7,986 bases of DNA from positions 1 to 7,986 of the forward strand of contig JANXVV010000033.1 of assembly GCA_025351525.1 (NCBI GenBank), given 5' to 3'. This DNA is from Humisphaera sp. GTDB taxonomy: Bacteria > Planctomycetota > Phycisphaerae > Tepidisphaerales > Tepidisphaeraceae. Positions 1 to 6,112 of the stretch are shown piece by piece (the stretch's first letter is position 1; each line of letters begins with the position of its first letter). The position numbers and the translations under genes were made by a program. The notes under the pieces were generated by a model. It searched no databases. It saw only the letters and a program-made list of their open reading frames with translations, and was not told where the DNA came from.

Positions 1-584
1 CCCGCTGCGATGCAATCCACGTATGCATCCAAACCGTCCTGGCGGATGATCCGATGTTGACGGCAAGGGGCGTCGAACGCACTCGGCCATTGCTCCGCTT
101 GCTGCTCGATACCAATTTGCGGACGCCGCTCTCTTCAAAGCTCGTTCAATCGGCGCGGGAAGTGCCGACGCGAATTGATTGTGCGGCAATCTACGTTCAT
201 TCAGAGCAAGCGGGTCGACTGTCATCCATGGGAGTGCAGATCGGCGGATTGGATTTGCAGAAGAACGGTCGGCTTTCGCTACGTCAGATGCTTTCAAGCC
301 TTTCACCCGATAAGGTGTCGCATCTTCTGGAGGAGTGCGGGCCGACGCTCGCCGCCGGTTTTTTTGAGCAGGGGTTCGGGGATCGGCTATGGGTGGTTCG
401 CTCGCCGCGACGGGTGGAAGATGTGACGGCTCCCAGCGCTGCGGAAATCCCGCCGTCCTATGCCGTGACGGGCAGGGTGGAACTGGCGGGGGATACGTTG
501 ACCGAGTATCTCAATACCGAAAGTCCCGCATTCTTCGCGAATGTGCCGTCGGCGGATTTTCTTCGCGTAGTTGAATCGGGGTAG
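1..584 (+). CDS. ribD: RibD C-terminal reductase domain, 5'-truncated by the window edge
   Basis: The open frame runs in from the left edge (first whole codon at position 3) and stops with TAG at 582-584, giving 193 residues. The product resembles the reductase half of RibD, which reduces the ribosylamino-pyrimidine intermediate of riboflavin synthesis to the ribitylamino form with NADPH in the cytoplasm. Visible family signatures are DAIHVCIQTVLADDPMLTAR near the left edge (family pattern DAIxVGxxTVLADDPxLTxR), the strand LLRLLLDTNLRTP, and LLEECGPTLAAGFFEQG, matching the family's VExGPTLAxxFLxxGL. The segment after that is divergent: the usual VDELxxxxAPxLLG is replaced by GDRLWVVRSPRRVED, and about 20 residues follow the last expected strand. 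Whether an N-terminal deaminase domain is fused cannot be seen; a stand-alone RibD_C reductase is the alternative. The ATG at 54 lies inside the domain and is not the true start. Confidence 0.85.
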   Translation, partial: RCDAIHVCIQTVLADDPMLTARGVERTRPLLRLLLDTNLRTPLSSKLVQSAREVPTRIDCAAIYVHSEQAGRLSSMGVQIGGLDLQKNGRLSLRQMLSSLSPDKVSHLLEECGPTLAAGFFEQGFGDRLWVVRSPRRVEDVTAPSAAEIPPSYAVTGRVELAGDTLTEYLNTESPAFFANVPSADFLRVVESG

Positions 585-643
585 TCGAACCTTGCCTTGT
601 ATCGCGCACATTGAATCAGAATCAGGCGAATGCCCATCTCGTC

Positions 644-667
644 CTTCCGGTCGGCAATAAACGGAAG
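644..667 (+). other. Weak hairpin downstream of ribD
   Basis: CTTCCG (644-649) and CGGAAG (662-667) pair perfectly around a 12-nt loop, about 60 nt after the ribD stop. The flanks can extend the pairing imperfectly (CTCGTC against GATGAG). No T tract follows, so a role as terminator is only possible. Nothing else recognisable was seen between 585 and 790. Confidence 0.25.
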
Positions 668-790
668 ATGAGCACCCCCGCGATCCCTCCAAAAAATATT
701 CTCGGACCTGAAAATACGGGTTTATCGCACCTTCGCATTGGTCGATGAGATCAATCGTGCGCGGATCAGCGTGATTTGACCCGGCGCCAA

Positions 791-1324
791 ATGAATTGGA
801 TGGTGAAGGTGATGCGATTGATAACTCCCCATTCCGAGTCTCGTAGACGTCGTGGCTTCACCCTCATGGAAACCGGGCTGGCGACGATTATTATCGGCGT
901 CGGTGTGTCGGCTCTCGTGCAGTTGCTGGCGAAGGGAACCATCTCCAATCTGGACGGTGCCGATCTGACAACCGCCGTCAACCTCGCCAACAGCATTCAT
1001 GAACTGACCTACGGGCTTTCCTTTGCGGACCCTGTCACGCCGACCCATTGGGGTCCGGAGACCGGGGAAGTGTTGGCTACCTATAACGACGTGGATGATT
1101 TTGACGGCCAGGTATTCTCGCCGCCGATTGACGCCCGCCGGCAGAGCTTGAGCAATTTCACGAACTGGTCGCAGTCGGTTTCCGTCCAGAAAGTGGATGT
1201 GAATCGGTTGGTGACCGTCGTGCCGAACGCCACGGTCATGCCTACGCTGCGCGTCACGGTGACAGTGCAGCATCTGGGTCAGACGGTGTATGCCGAAACC
1301 TGGTTGATTACACAGGGGCAGTAG
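791..1324 (+). CDS. Type IV minor pilin / type II pseudopilin, PilV/GspI-like
   Basis: The product (177 residues from ATG 791) has a class III prepilin leader. It has a basic stretch RRRR, then G22 cleaved before F23, with Glu27 at position +5 of the mature protein (RGFTLMETG), followed by a hydrophobic helix to about residue 47. This is the site processed and N-methylated by a prepilin peptidase. The soluble part (about 48-177) is short and has no family signature I recognise. The E5-containing first gene of a pilV/pilX/pilW-like trio suggests a PilV or GspI role in a pilus or pseudopilus tip. The start is uncertain: TTG 776, ATG 791, ATG 800 and ATG 812 are all in frame. Only ATG 812 has purine-rich GGTGAAGG close upstream (2-nt gap), and it would give a 15-residue leader. 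Two tandem TAG stops close the frame (1322-1327). The next gene begins 28 nt downstream. Confidence 0.83.
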   Translation: MNWMVKVMRLITPHSESRRRRGFTLMETGLATIIIGVGVSALVQLLAKGTISNLDGADLTTAVNLANSIHELTYGLSFADPVTPTHWGPETGEVLATYNDVDDFDGQVFSPPIDARRQSLSNFTNWSQSVSVQKVDVNRLVTVVPNATVMPTLRVTVTVQHLGQTVYAETWLITQGQ

Positions 1325-1352
1325 TAGCGTTTGTCTACGTTGGTGAAATACC

Positions 1353-2753
1353 ATGAAGCTACCATCACTCCATCCAGGTTTCGCACGACGTCGGCAGGGC
1401 ATTACCTCGGTGATCGCCATGTTCTACCTGGCGATCTTCTCTACGCTGGCCATCGGGTTTTATTCATCGGTGACCACACAGGTTCAGTTGTCGTACAACG
1501 ACATGAACATCAACGCCGCACAAGCCTCGGCGGAGTCGGGGATGCAATTCATAAGGTATCAGCTTTCGGCTTTAAACATCCCGCACTCGACTCCCACGGC
1601 CCAATTATTCTCAACCGCCTATAGCCAGCTCTCGACGGCCATGAACAACACGGGGAATCTGGGCGGCGATACGGTTGGCCTCTCCGGCACTACGATCAAC
1701 ATTCCGGGGACAAACGGCAACTGGGTCAATTTGGATAGCAACGGTGGCCGCTTTTTCGCCAGCGTGTCGCAGAGCGGTCAGCAGCTCGTCGTGAAGGCAA
1801 CCGGTCAGGCCCGGAATGGGCAAATCATGCGGGCGATTCAGATGAACTATGGCGTTGCCCAGAAAGCCAGTGGAATCTTCGGATATGGCGTGGCGAGCCG
1901 TGGATCGATCGCGATGAATGGCAACACGAAAATACTGGGAGCGACGGATCCCACCAAAGGCAGCATTCTTTCCGCGACCACCACGCTGGGCACGGCTCTG
2001 TCGATGAGCGGCAACCCACAGATTTCCGGCGACGCCTCGTTCGTCGACCTCAACGCGGTAACCAGCATCAGCGTCGGATCGACAATCGACGGATACTCTC
2101 CAAGCAGCGGTAGTTTTGCGGCCCACATTCATAAAGGCGTTGACGCCCCGACGTTTCCGCAGGTGGACACCTCGGCATTCCTGCCCTATTGCACCAATAC
2201 GTATACGTCCGGCAATACGCTCATCAACTGCATCCTACCGCCTGGAAATTATAACTTTTCAGGCGGTACCACCATCAAAGGCATTCTTTATATCAAGACG
2301 CCGGCGACGGTGAAGTTCACTGGAAACCTCACGATTCAAGGGTGCATCGTGGTCGAGAACAATCCCCAGGGCACTCCAGCCACGAACACACTTACCTTCG
2401 CAGGCAATGTTTCCGCCAGTGGTATTGAGACGCTCACGAATAGCGCCACCTTCCCAGTGGGAGAGACGGCGTTAAAGAATGCTTTCCTTTTGGCACCGAG
2501 TTTCACGGCCACGTTCACCGGCAATTTCGGTTCCATCGGGGGCTCCATCATCGCCGACAAACTCAGCTTCAGCGGCAATGCCGGTGGCACCGTGAACGGC
2601 AGCGTCATCGGTCTGGCCGATCAACCGCTCACGCTGGCCGGTAACAGCGACATCATCATTAACAGCACCGGCACGTCGCAGTATCCCGCCGGCGTTTTCT
2701 TCGGCAGCCAGTACGTGCCGTTGTCGGACACCTATCAGGAGGTCATCCCATGA
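1353..2753 (+). CDS. PilX/GspK-like minor pilin with a beta-solenoid-like body
   Basis: The 466-residue product starts with a basic leader (RRRQG, G16) and one hydrophobic segment (about 17-38, ITSVIAMFYLAIFSTLAIGF). A helical segment follows with QASAESGMQFIRYQ, a pattern seen in PilX-type N-termini (AxxxAExGxxxA). There is no Glu at +5 (it is Ile21), as in the GspK tip pseudopilin. Residues about 170-450 are Gly/Asn/Thr/Ser-rich. They repeat a short strand ending in hydrophobic-x-G-N (residues 188-191, 218-221, 322-325, 349-352, 388-391, 406-409 and 428-431). This resembles the PilX-associated DUF7305/polymer-forming type of solenoid. Cysteines 280, 293 and 331 could form a disulfide. GGTGAAA (1342-1348) is a modest ribosome site. 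The stop overlaps the start of the next gene, so the two are probably translationally coupled. Probable role: exposed tip subunit of a type IV pilus or pseudopilus; an adhesive function is inferred, not seen. Confidence 0.8.
   Translation: MKLPSLHPGFARRRQGITSVIAMFYLAIFSTLAIGFYSSVTTQVQLSYNDMNINAAQASAESGMQFIRYQLSALNIPHSTPTAQLFSTAYSQLSTAMNNTGNLGGDTVGLSGTTINIPGTNGNWVNLDSNGGRFFASVSQSGQQLVVKATGQARNGQIMRAIQMNYGVAQKASGIFGYGVASRGSIAMNGNTKILGATDPTKGSILSATTTLGTALSMSGNPQISGDASFVDLNAVTSISVGSTIDGYSPSSGSFAAHIHKGVDAPTFPQVDTSAFLPYCTNTYTSGNTLINCILPPGNYNFSGGTTIKGILYIKTPATVKFTGNLTIQGCIVVENNPQGTPATNTLTFAGNVSASGIETLTNSATFPVGETALKNAFLLAPSFTATFTGNFGSIGGSIIADKLSFSGNAGGTVNGSVIGLADQPLTLAGNSDIIINSTGTSQYPAGVFFGSQYVPLSDTYQEVIP
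2737..2743 (+). promoter_or_regulatory. Strong Shine-Dalgarno site inside the end of the PilX-like gene
   Basis: AGGAGGT lies 6 nt before the ATG at 2750. It is the best ribosome-binding site in the window. It fixes the start of the third pilin gene at the ATGA overlap with the preceding stop. Confidence 0.85.
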
Positions 2754-3283
2754 ACCCGCGAACCCTGTCTCAATTTGTATCGCGCCGAACCCGGCGCTTG
2801 GGCCTCAGTCTCGTTGAGGTGATGATCAGCACTTCCATCACCGCGATACTTTTGACCGCTGCCGGTGCCGCGTTTTCAGCCTCGACAAAGGCCATTCAGT
2901 ACAACGATCAGTTCTTCACCGCGACTCAGGGCGCGCGGGTCGGCATGACCCAGATGATGTCGGCTTTCAGGCGTTGCCAGGCCATTCAAGTCTACAGCGA
3001 CCATGCCGACGTGGTCACTTTTGACGGGCATAGCCGTACCTACAGATATGATCCGATGGCGAAACAATTGCTGCTGATTACCAATGATATCGCCGCCAAT
3101 CCACCCTTTGTGCTGGCTCGAAATATCAACGCGGCGACCTTCAATGCCGATATGGCCCCGAACCCGCAGACGCAAATTCTGGCTGTGGTGCGTGTGGCTG
3201 TTTCCCTGACCGTCAATGTGAATAACAATCAGGTGCTGCTCAGCGGGGCCGCCTCACCCAGATGCAATGTGACCTATCAATAG
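2750..3283 (+). CDS. Type IV minor pilin / pseudopilin, PilW/GspJ-like
   Basis: The 177-residue product carries a clear prepilin signal. It has a basic leader (SRRTRR), then RLG with G18 cleaved before L19, and Glu23 at mature position +5 (LSLVEVMIS), followed by a hydrophobic helix to about residue 44. The soluble domain (about 50-177) contains RVGMTQMMSAFRRCQAI, DVVTFDG, TYRYDPMAKQLLL and a closing strand. This layout of helix, then YxxDxxxxxLxL strands, is usual for PilW/GspJ proteins. Cys76 and Cys172 could form a disulfide bridging the domain, as in many pilins. The gene overlaps the upstream gene by 4 nt (ATGA) and has a strong ribosome site, so it belongs to the same operon. TAG TAG tandem stops end it. 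Probable role: tip/priming minor pilin acting with the two upstream products. PilW against GspJ cannot be decided from sequence alone. Confidence 0.87.
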   Translation: MNPRTLSQFVSRRTRRLGLSLVEVMISTSITAILLTAAGAAFSASTKAIQYNDQFFTATQGARVGMTQMMSAFRRCQAIQVYSDHADVVTFDGHSRTYRYDPMAKQLLLITNDIAANPPFVLARNINAATFNADMAPNPQTQILAVVRVAVSLTVNVNNNQVLLSGAASPRCNVTYQ

Positions 3284-3332
3284 TAGTCTAGTAGTTTTGT
3301 CGGCTCCGCATTGAGGTTGAGAACCTTTCAGT

Positions 3333-3415
3333 TAGCCCCCGGTTTACCGGGGTAAACCGTCGGGACACCTGCGGTTTTCGGGGCATAACGGTTCTCCCGG
3401 GTAAACCCGGGGCTA
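3333..3415. repeat. REP-like palindrome (element A), 24 of 28 arm positions paired
   Basis: Arms 3333-3360 and 3388-3415 are inverted repeats matching at 24 of 28 positions around a 27-nt centre. The outermost 7 bp are TAGCCCC/GGGGCTA. Each arm also folds on itself: CGGTTTAC (3340-3347) pairs with GTAAACCG (3352-3359) over a CGGG loop. CCCGGG (3396-3401) pairs with CCCGGG (3406-3411) over a TAAA loop. It begins 50 nt after the last pilin gene and may protect or end that mRNA. The style matches dispersed repeats of planctomycete genomes. Copy number elsewhere is unknown. Confidence 0.8.
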
Positions 3416-3491
3416 TATGTTCAATAAATTCTCAAGCTCGTTCCGGACCGCTTCACAACAGAGAAAACACAAGCGATTCGATGATGGGAAT

Positions 3492-3508
3492 GGTCCGCAT
3501 CGCAGACC
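3492..3508. repeat. Small GTAGGGTCTGC-type hairpin
   Basis: GGTCCGC (3492-3498) pairs with GCAGACC (3502-3508) over an ATC loop, with one G.T pair. Read on the - strand it is GTAGGGTCTGC followed by GCGGACC, a form resembling short dispersed palindromes of planctomycetes. The adjoining 12-mer AGACCCTACAAA (3504-3515) recurs in inverted orientation at 3771-3782. Confidence 0.45.
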
Positions 3509-3564
3509 CTACAAAACGACGCGATTGTAGCCGGGTTCCGTGCCGGGCCGGTATAACTGGGACA

Positions 3565-3586
3565 TTTCCGCGATTCCATGCGGAAA
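3565..3586. repeat. 7-bp perfect hairpin in the spacer
   Basis: TTTCCGC (3565-3571) and GCGGAAA (3580-3586) pair perfectly over the loop GATTCCAT. The flanks are GC-rich (CCGG at both sides) and could extend the fold. No function is evident. Confidence 0.4.
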
Positions 3587-3640
3587 CCGGGGTTTTGCCC
3601 GCGGCTTCCGCCCTCAACCCGGTCGTAAGGCATGCCCTCT

Positions 3641-3672
3641 AAACGTAACATTATGTAACAAAACGTAACATT
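3641..3672. repeat. Phased direct repeat: three GTAACA hexamers at 10-bp spacing
   Basis: GTAACA occurs at 3645-3650, 3655-3660 and 3665-3670, an exact 10-bp period. The outer two lie inside identical 12-mers AAACGTAACATT (3641-3652 and 3661-3672). One-turn spacing places all copies on one DNA face, as in some protein-binding iterons. AACGT...ACGTT (3662-3666/3674-3678) adds a small inverted repeat at the right end. There is no evidence for the bound protein. Confidence 0.6.
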
Positions 3673-3809
3673 GACGTTTCGGCACACATGTGATTTCAAG
3701 TCATCAAATATTTCACAAAACAGATACGGATGTGTCTCGGAGCCAACGCCGTCTTGGCCTTCTCATCGGCTTTGTAGGGTCTCAGGTGCTGCTCCGAGGA
3801 TGGATTCTG

Positions 3810-3860
3810 GAGGGCGGTCGTCCTCGACCGCCGCGGCGGCGGCAGGGGACTGCCGCCCTC
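3810..3860. repeat. REP-like palindrome (element B): two 8-bp hairpins inside an outer stem
   Basis: GAGGGCGG (3810-3817) is complementary to CCGCCCTC (3853-3860). Inside, GGCGGTCG (3813-3820) pairs with CGACCGCC (3825-3832) over TCCT. GGCGGCAG (3838-3845) pairs with CTGCCGCC (3850-3857) over GGGA. Both inner stems are perfect. The element is compact (51 nt) and GC-rich. It lies 85 nt past the stop of the beta-helix gene. Confidence 0.75.
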
Positions 3861-3887
3861 GAGCCGCATGATAACTCTGACGAGCGA

Positions 3888-3940
3888 GCCGAATCCTTCG
3901 GCGTACCCCAGGATGACAAACGGCATGGGATTGCCCTGGG
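3888..3940 (-). other. Two hairpins just after the beta-helix gene, possible 3'-end structure
   Basis: CCCAGG (3907-3912) pairs with CCTGGG (3935-3940), starting 5 nt beyond the TAA of the beta-helix gene. GCCGAA (3888-3893) pairs with TTCGGC (3897-3902) over TCC. The text ATCCTTCGGCGTACCCCAGGAT resembles a dispersed element with the core ATCCTTCG...CAGGATGAC. It may be a repeat copy rather than a dedicated terminator, and no T tract follows. Confidence 0.4.
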
Positions 3941-3944
3941 TCAT

Positions 3945-6044
3945 TTAGTAGAGTTGAACCTGACGATATCGATCCAATACATCATTGGAACTCGTCACGG
4001 TAGTCGTAGCCTTCGCAACGAAAGGTGTCATCGCCAAGGTTGCCACCGCCTGAGTCTTGACCGTGCCGACGTAGTACTTGGCCAGGTTCACATCCGAGCT
4101 GGAGACCAAGCCGTTCGCATTCAGATCCATGCGGAAGTTGGTGGCATCGAGACTCTTGCCTACGTTGTATTTGACGAGGTTCACGTCGGAAGTAGAGACG
4201 ATTCCGTTGCCATTGACATCGCCTTGCAGCACTCGGAATGTGATGGCTGCGCTCGGGGCGGTGCCGCCGTCCGCGGCGACGATGTTGGTCAAACTGAGTG
4301 TCAGTGCCTGGGCATTGGCGACGTTGCCGAGGTTGATCGAGAGGGCATTGCCGGAGGCGGTGGGGATGCCGACGACGTTGCCCGCGCCGGCGGTGATGGC
4401 GGCGGTGGCGGAGGAGACGGGCTTGTCGAACGTCAGTACCAGCGTCATTCCACCGCTGACAATACGGCATTCCACGCCGGTGGTGCCGGTCAATGGCAGG
4501 GGAATGTCATACACCGTGCCGGCATGGGCGCGCCGAGACACCGCCGTCTGCAACTGCGGCGCGGGCGGCGCGACAACGACCTGACCGTTGTTGCCGAAGA
4601 TCTGGTTGTTGCCATAATCGGCACCGGCGTCGATGGAACCGATGCCGTCTTTGACGTTGTAAGCAATGATGTTCCCGCTGGCAGCCGTCGAACCGCCGAT
4701 GATCGTGCCGCTGGAACCGTAACCGACGATGCCCTCAAGCTGATTGCCAAGATGTTGGCCACCGCTGCCGATGCCGATTTTATTGCCCTGAATCACTTCC
4801 CCGCTGCCGGGGAAGATGGCGATGCCCTGCTGGATGTTGGCCGCGATGATGTTGCCGTCACCCGGGTTGGTGCCACCGATCTGGTTGGCCCCGGCGTTGG
4901 AAAACGCGACACCCTGTTGGAGATTGCCGAGGGCTTTGGTGCCGGTGGGATCGGTACCGATGTAGTTGCCGGTGACCGTGCTGCCGGTCGCGCCGCCTCC
5001 AAAGAATATAAGGCCGGCCTTGCTGTTCCCCGAGATGGTGTTGCCGGAGATGGTGTTGCCGGAGGTTTGAACTTCGATGCCGTATTGCTGATTGGTGAGG
5101 GCGGTGGTTCCGGTGGAATCAGTGCCGATCAGATTGCCGCGAATGATCGTGCCGTTCGCGCCGTTGGAGAGGAGAATGCCGTCACCGCCGCCGGGATCGG
5201 CGGCGTTTTCGCGTGAGCCGGCGATGACGTTGTAGAGGATCGAATTGTTGGGTGAGCTTTGGAAGCCGACACCGTTATAATTTCCCATCGCCGCATTACC
5301 GGTGACGTTGACGCCGATGGAATTGTTCTCGACCAGATTGCCCGAGGCGTTGTTGCCGAATAATCCGCCGAGAATGAACACGCCGTACCCGCCGTTGTTG
5401 GCGATAAGGTTACCGTCGCTTTTGCTCGGCCCGCCGATGAGATTTCCCGGCGTATAAACCCCGACGCCATGCACGGTATTGGCGGCGGCATTGCCGTTGA
5501 TGTCGACGCCGATCCAATCCGCCTGAATCGTGTTGCCGCCCGCGCCGGTCGATGTCGTGCAACTGATTCCCGACCCGGCAAAGCGGACGATGTCGACGCC
5601 TTTAAGGGTGCAACCCCCGCCCAGCCGAAACGCATCGTTGTTGCCGGCATTGGAGCCGTCGATCGTCACCAGCGGTTTGCCGGCGTAACCGGGCTGCGTG
5701 GTGGCATCGATGATGGCGGGGGACCAGAGGTCGAATGAGCTCGTCGGCCGAATGGTTTTATCCGCACTGGAAATGTTAAACGCCACCGTGTTCAAACCCG
5801 AAACCGTCCCGGTTTGACTGATCGCCCAGCGGAGGGAACCGACGCCGGAATCGTTGGTGTTGGTCACCGTGAACACCGCCATCAGCAACCGGTCTTCTAG
5901 AGGTTCGATCAGGGCGATGGATCGGTCGCGGGTGGCATGGGCGTCTCGCCCGTGTCTTTTTCCCGAAGAAAGCATGGGCGGGACGCCCATGCCACCTTTT
6001 TCGATGCAGGCCTTTTGATTGCGACGGCGGTTCAATTTCATCAT
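3945..6044 (-). CDS. Secreted parallel beta-helix protein with C-terminal dockerin domain
   Basis: The 699-residue product is a planctomycete-type surface or secreted protein. Start ATG 6044 is chosen for AAGGAA 4 nt upstream; an in-frame ATG at 6107 would add 21 residues without a good ribosome site. In order: basic leader KLNRRRN (3-9); a 22-residue palindrome-encoded insert (17-38); the LEPR-XLL-like motif EPLEDRLLMA (47-56); VTNTNDSGVGSLRWAI (about 60-75), common at the start of such proteins; a beta-helix (about 135-490). The helix alternates rungs of type IGTDxTGTxALGNxxxGV (near 178, 243, 306, 362 and 423) and IGGxxxxxGNIIAxNxxxGI. A beta-sandwich-like module (about 502-600, SRRAHAGTVYDIPLPLTG) follows. 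Then comes a type I dockerin with two calcium loops, DVNGNGIVSTSD (609-620) and DLNANGLVSSSD (640-651). A 39-residue tail follows the dockerin, which is unusual. No cohesin partner is visible. Catalytic activity (for example polysaccharide lyase) is possible for beta-helices but not shown. Confidence 0.9.
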   Translation of the reverse strand: MMKLNRRRNQKACIEKGGMGVPPMLSSGKRHGRDAHATRDRSIALIEPLEDRLLMAVFTVTNTNDSGVGSLRWAISQTGTVSGLNTVAFNISSADKTIRPTSSFDLWSPAIIDATTQPGYAGKPLVTIDGSNAGNNDAFRLGGGCTLKGVDIVRFAGSGISCTTSTGAGGNTIQADWIGVDINGNAAANTVHGVGVYTPGNLIGGPSKSDGNLIANNGGYGVFILGGLFGNNASGNLVENNSIGVNVTGNAAMGNYNGVGFQSSPNNSILYNVIAGSRENAADPGGGDGILLSNGANGTIIRGNLIGTDSTGTTALTNQQYGIEVQTSGNTISGNTISGNSKAGLIFFGGGATGSTVTGNYIGTDPTGTKALGNLQQGVAFSNAGANQIGGTNPGDGNIIAANIQQGIAIFPGSGEVIQGNKIGIGSGGQHLGNQLEGIVGYGSSGTIIGGSTAASGNIIAYNVKDGIGSIDAGADYGNNQIFGNNGQVVVAPPAPQLQTAVSRRAHAGTVYDIPLPLTGTTGVECRIVSGGMTLVLTFDKPVSSATAAITAGAGNVVGIPTASGNALSINLGNVANAQALTLSLTNIVAADGGTAPSAAITFRVLQGDVNGNGIVSTSDVNLVKYNVGKSLDATNFRMDLNANGLVSSSDVNLAKYYVGTVKTQAVATLAMTPFVAKATTTVTSSNDVLDRYRQVQLY
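5931..5996. repeat. HGRDAHAT-type palindromic repeat (element C) inside the beta-helix gene
   Basis: Arms GGTGGCATGGGCGTC (5931-5945) and GACGCCCATGCCACC (5982-5996) are perfect 15-bp inverted repeats. Each end also folds alone: CATGGGCG (5936-5943) with CGCCCGTG (5947-5954) over TCT, one G.T pair; and CATGGGCG (5973-5980) with CGCCCATG (5984-5991) over GGA, perfect. On the - strand it encodes residues 17-38 of the protein, from GGMGVPPM to HGRDAHAT. It is exactly 66 nt, so the reading frame is kept. Peptides of this type are widely seen where such repeats are translated in planctomycetes and relatives. No target duplication is evident at its ends. Confidence 0.85.
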
Positions 6045-6048
6045 GAGT

Positions 6049-6054
6049 TTCCTT
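6049..6054 (-). promoter_or_regulatory. Ribosome-binding site deciding the beta-helix gene start
   Basis: On the - strand AAGGAA stands 4 nt before the tandem ATG ATG (6044/6041). It favours this start over the in-frame ATG at 6107. Confidence 0.7.
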
Positions 6055-6063
6055 GCTGAAAAT

Positions 6064-6085
6064 GATCGATCAACCTTGATAGATC
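6064..6085. promoter_or_regulatory. 22-bp palindrome in the beta-helix gene leader, possible operator or 5' UTR hairpin
   Basis: GATCGATCAA (6064-6073) and TTGATAGATC (6076-6085) are inverted repeats at 9 of 10 positions with a 2-bp centre. The site is 20-41 nt upstream of the start codon. The dyad suits binding by a dimeric repressor, or an RNA hairpin just before the ribosome site. No regulator is identified. Confidence 0.4.
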
Positions 6086-6112
6086 GGAAATTACGGGACG
6101 AGATCAAAGTAC

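Larger units (their letters stand above)
3284..3944. other. Gene-free, repeat-rich spacer between the pilin operon and the beta-helix gene
   Basis: This stretch separates the 3' ends of two convergent transcription units. I find no convincing gene in it. It contains at least five palindromic elements and a phased direct repeat, listed separately. The short open frames on both strands consist of translated repeats and lack family features. No terminator with a T tract is obvious. The hairpins at 3333-3415 (for the pilin operon) and 3888-3940 (for the beta-helix gene) are the best candidates for 3'-end structures. Confidence 0.7.

Noticed and set aside
722..1420. - strand 232-codon frame opposite the first pilin gene
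   Set aside because: The + strand carries a clear prepilin signal in the same place, and the - strand product has no recognisable features.
3333..3860. CRISPR array or attachment site
   Set aside because: The repeats are different palindromes with irregular spacing. There are no identical direct repeats with unique spacers, no cas genes, and no integrase or tRNA.
3421..3944. Two - strand open frames (3421-3699 and 3696-3944) as small genes
   Set aside because: They run through the palindromes and phased repeats, have no ribosome site or recognisable domain, and look like translated repeats. The second starts directly at the stop of the beta-helix gene, but its sequence is the dispersed-repeat text.
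3690..5216. Long + strand open frame of 508 codons
   Set aside because: It is antisense to the well-supported beta-helix/dockerin gene. Its Gly/Asp/Ala/Val-rich product mirrors the repeat-rich coding strand and shows no family feature.
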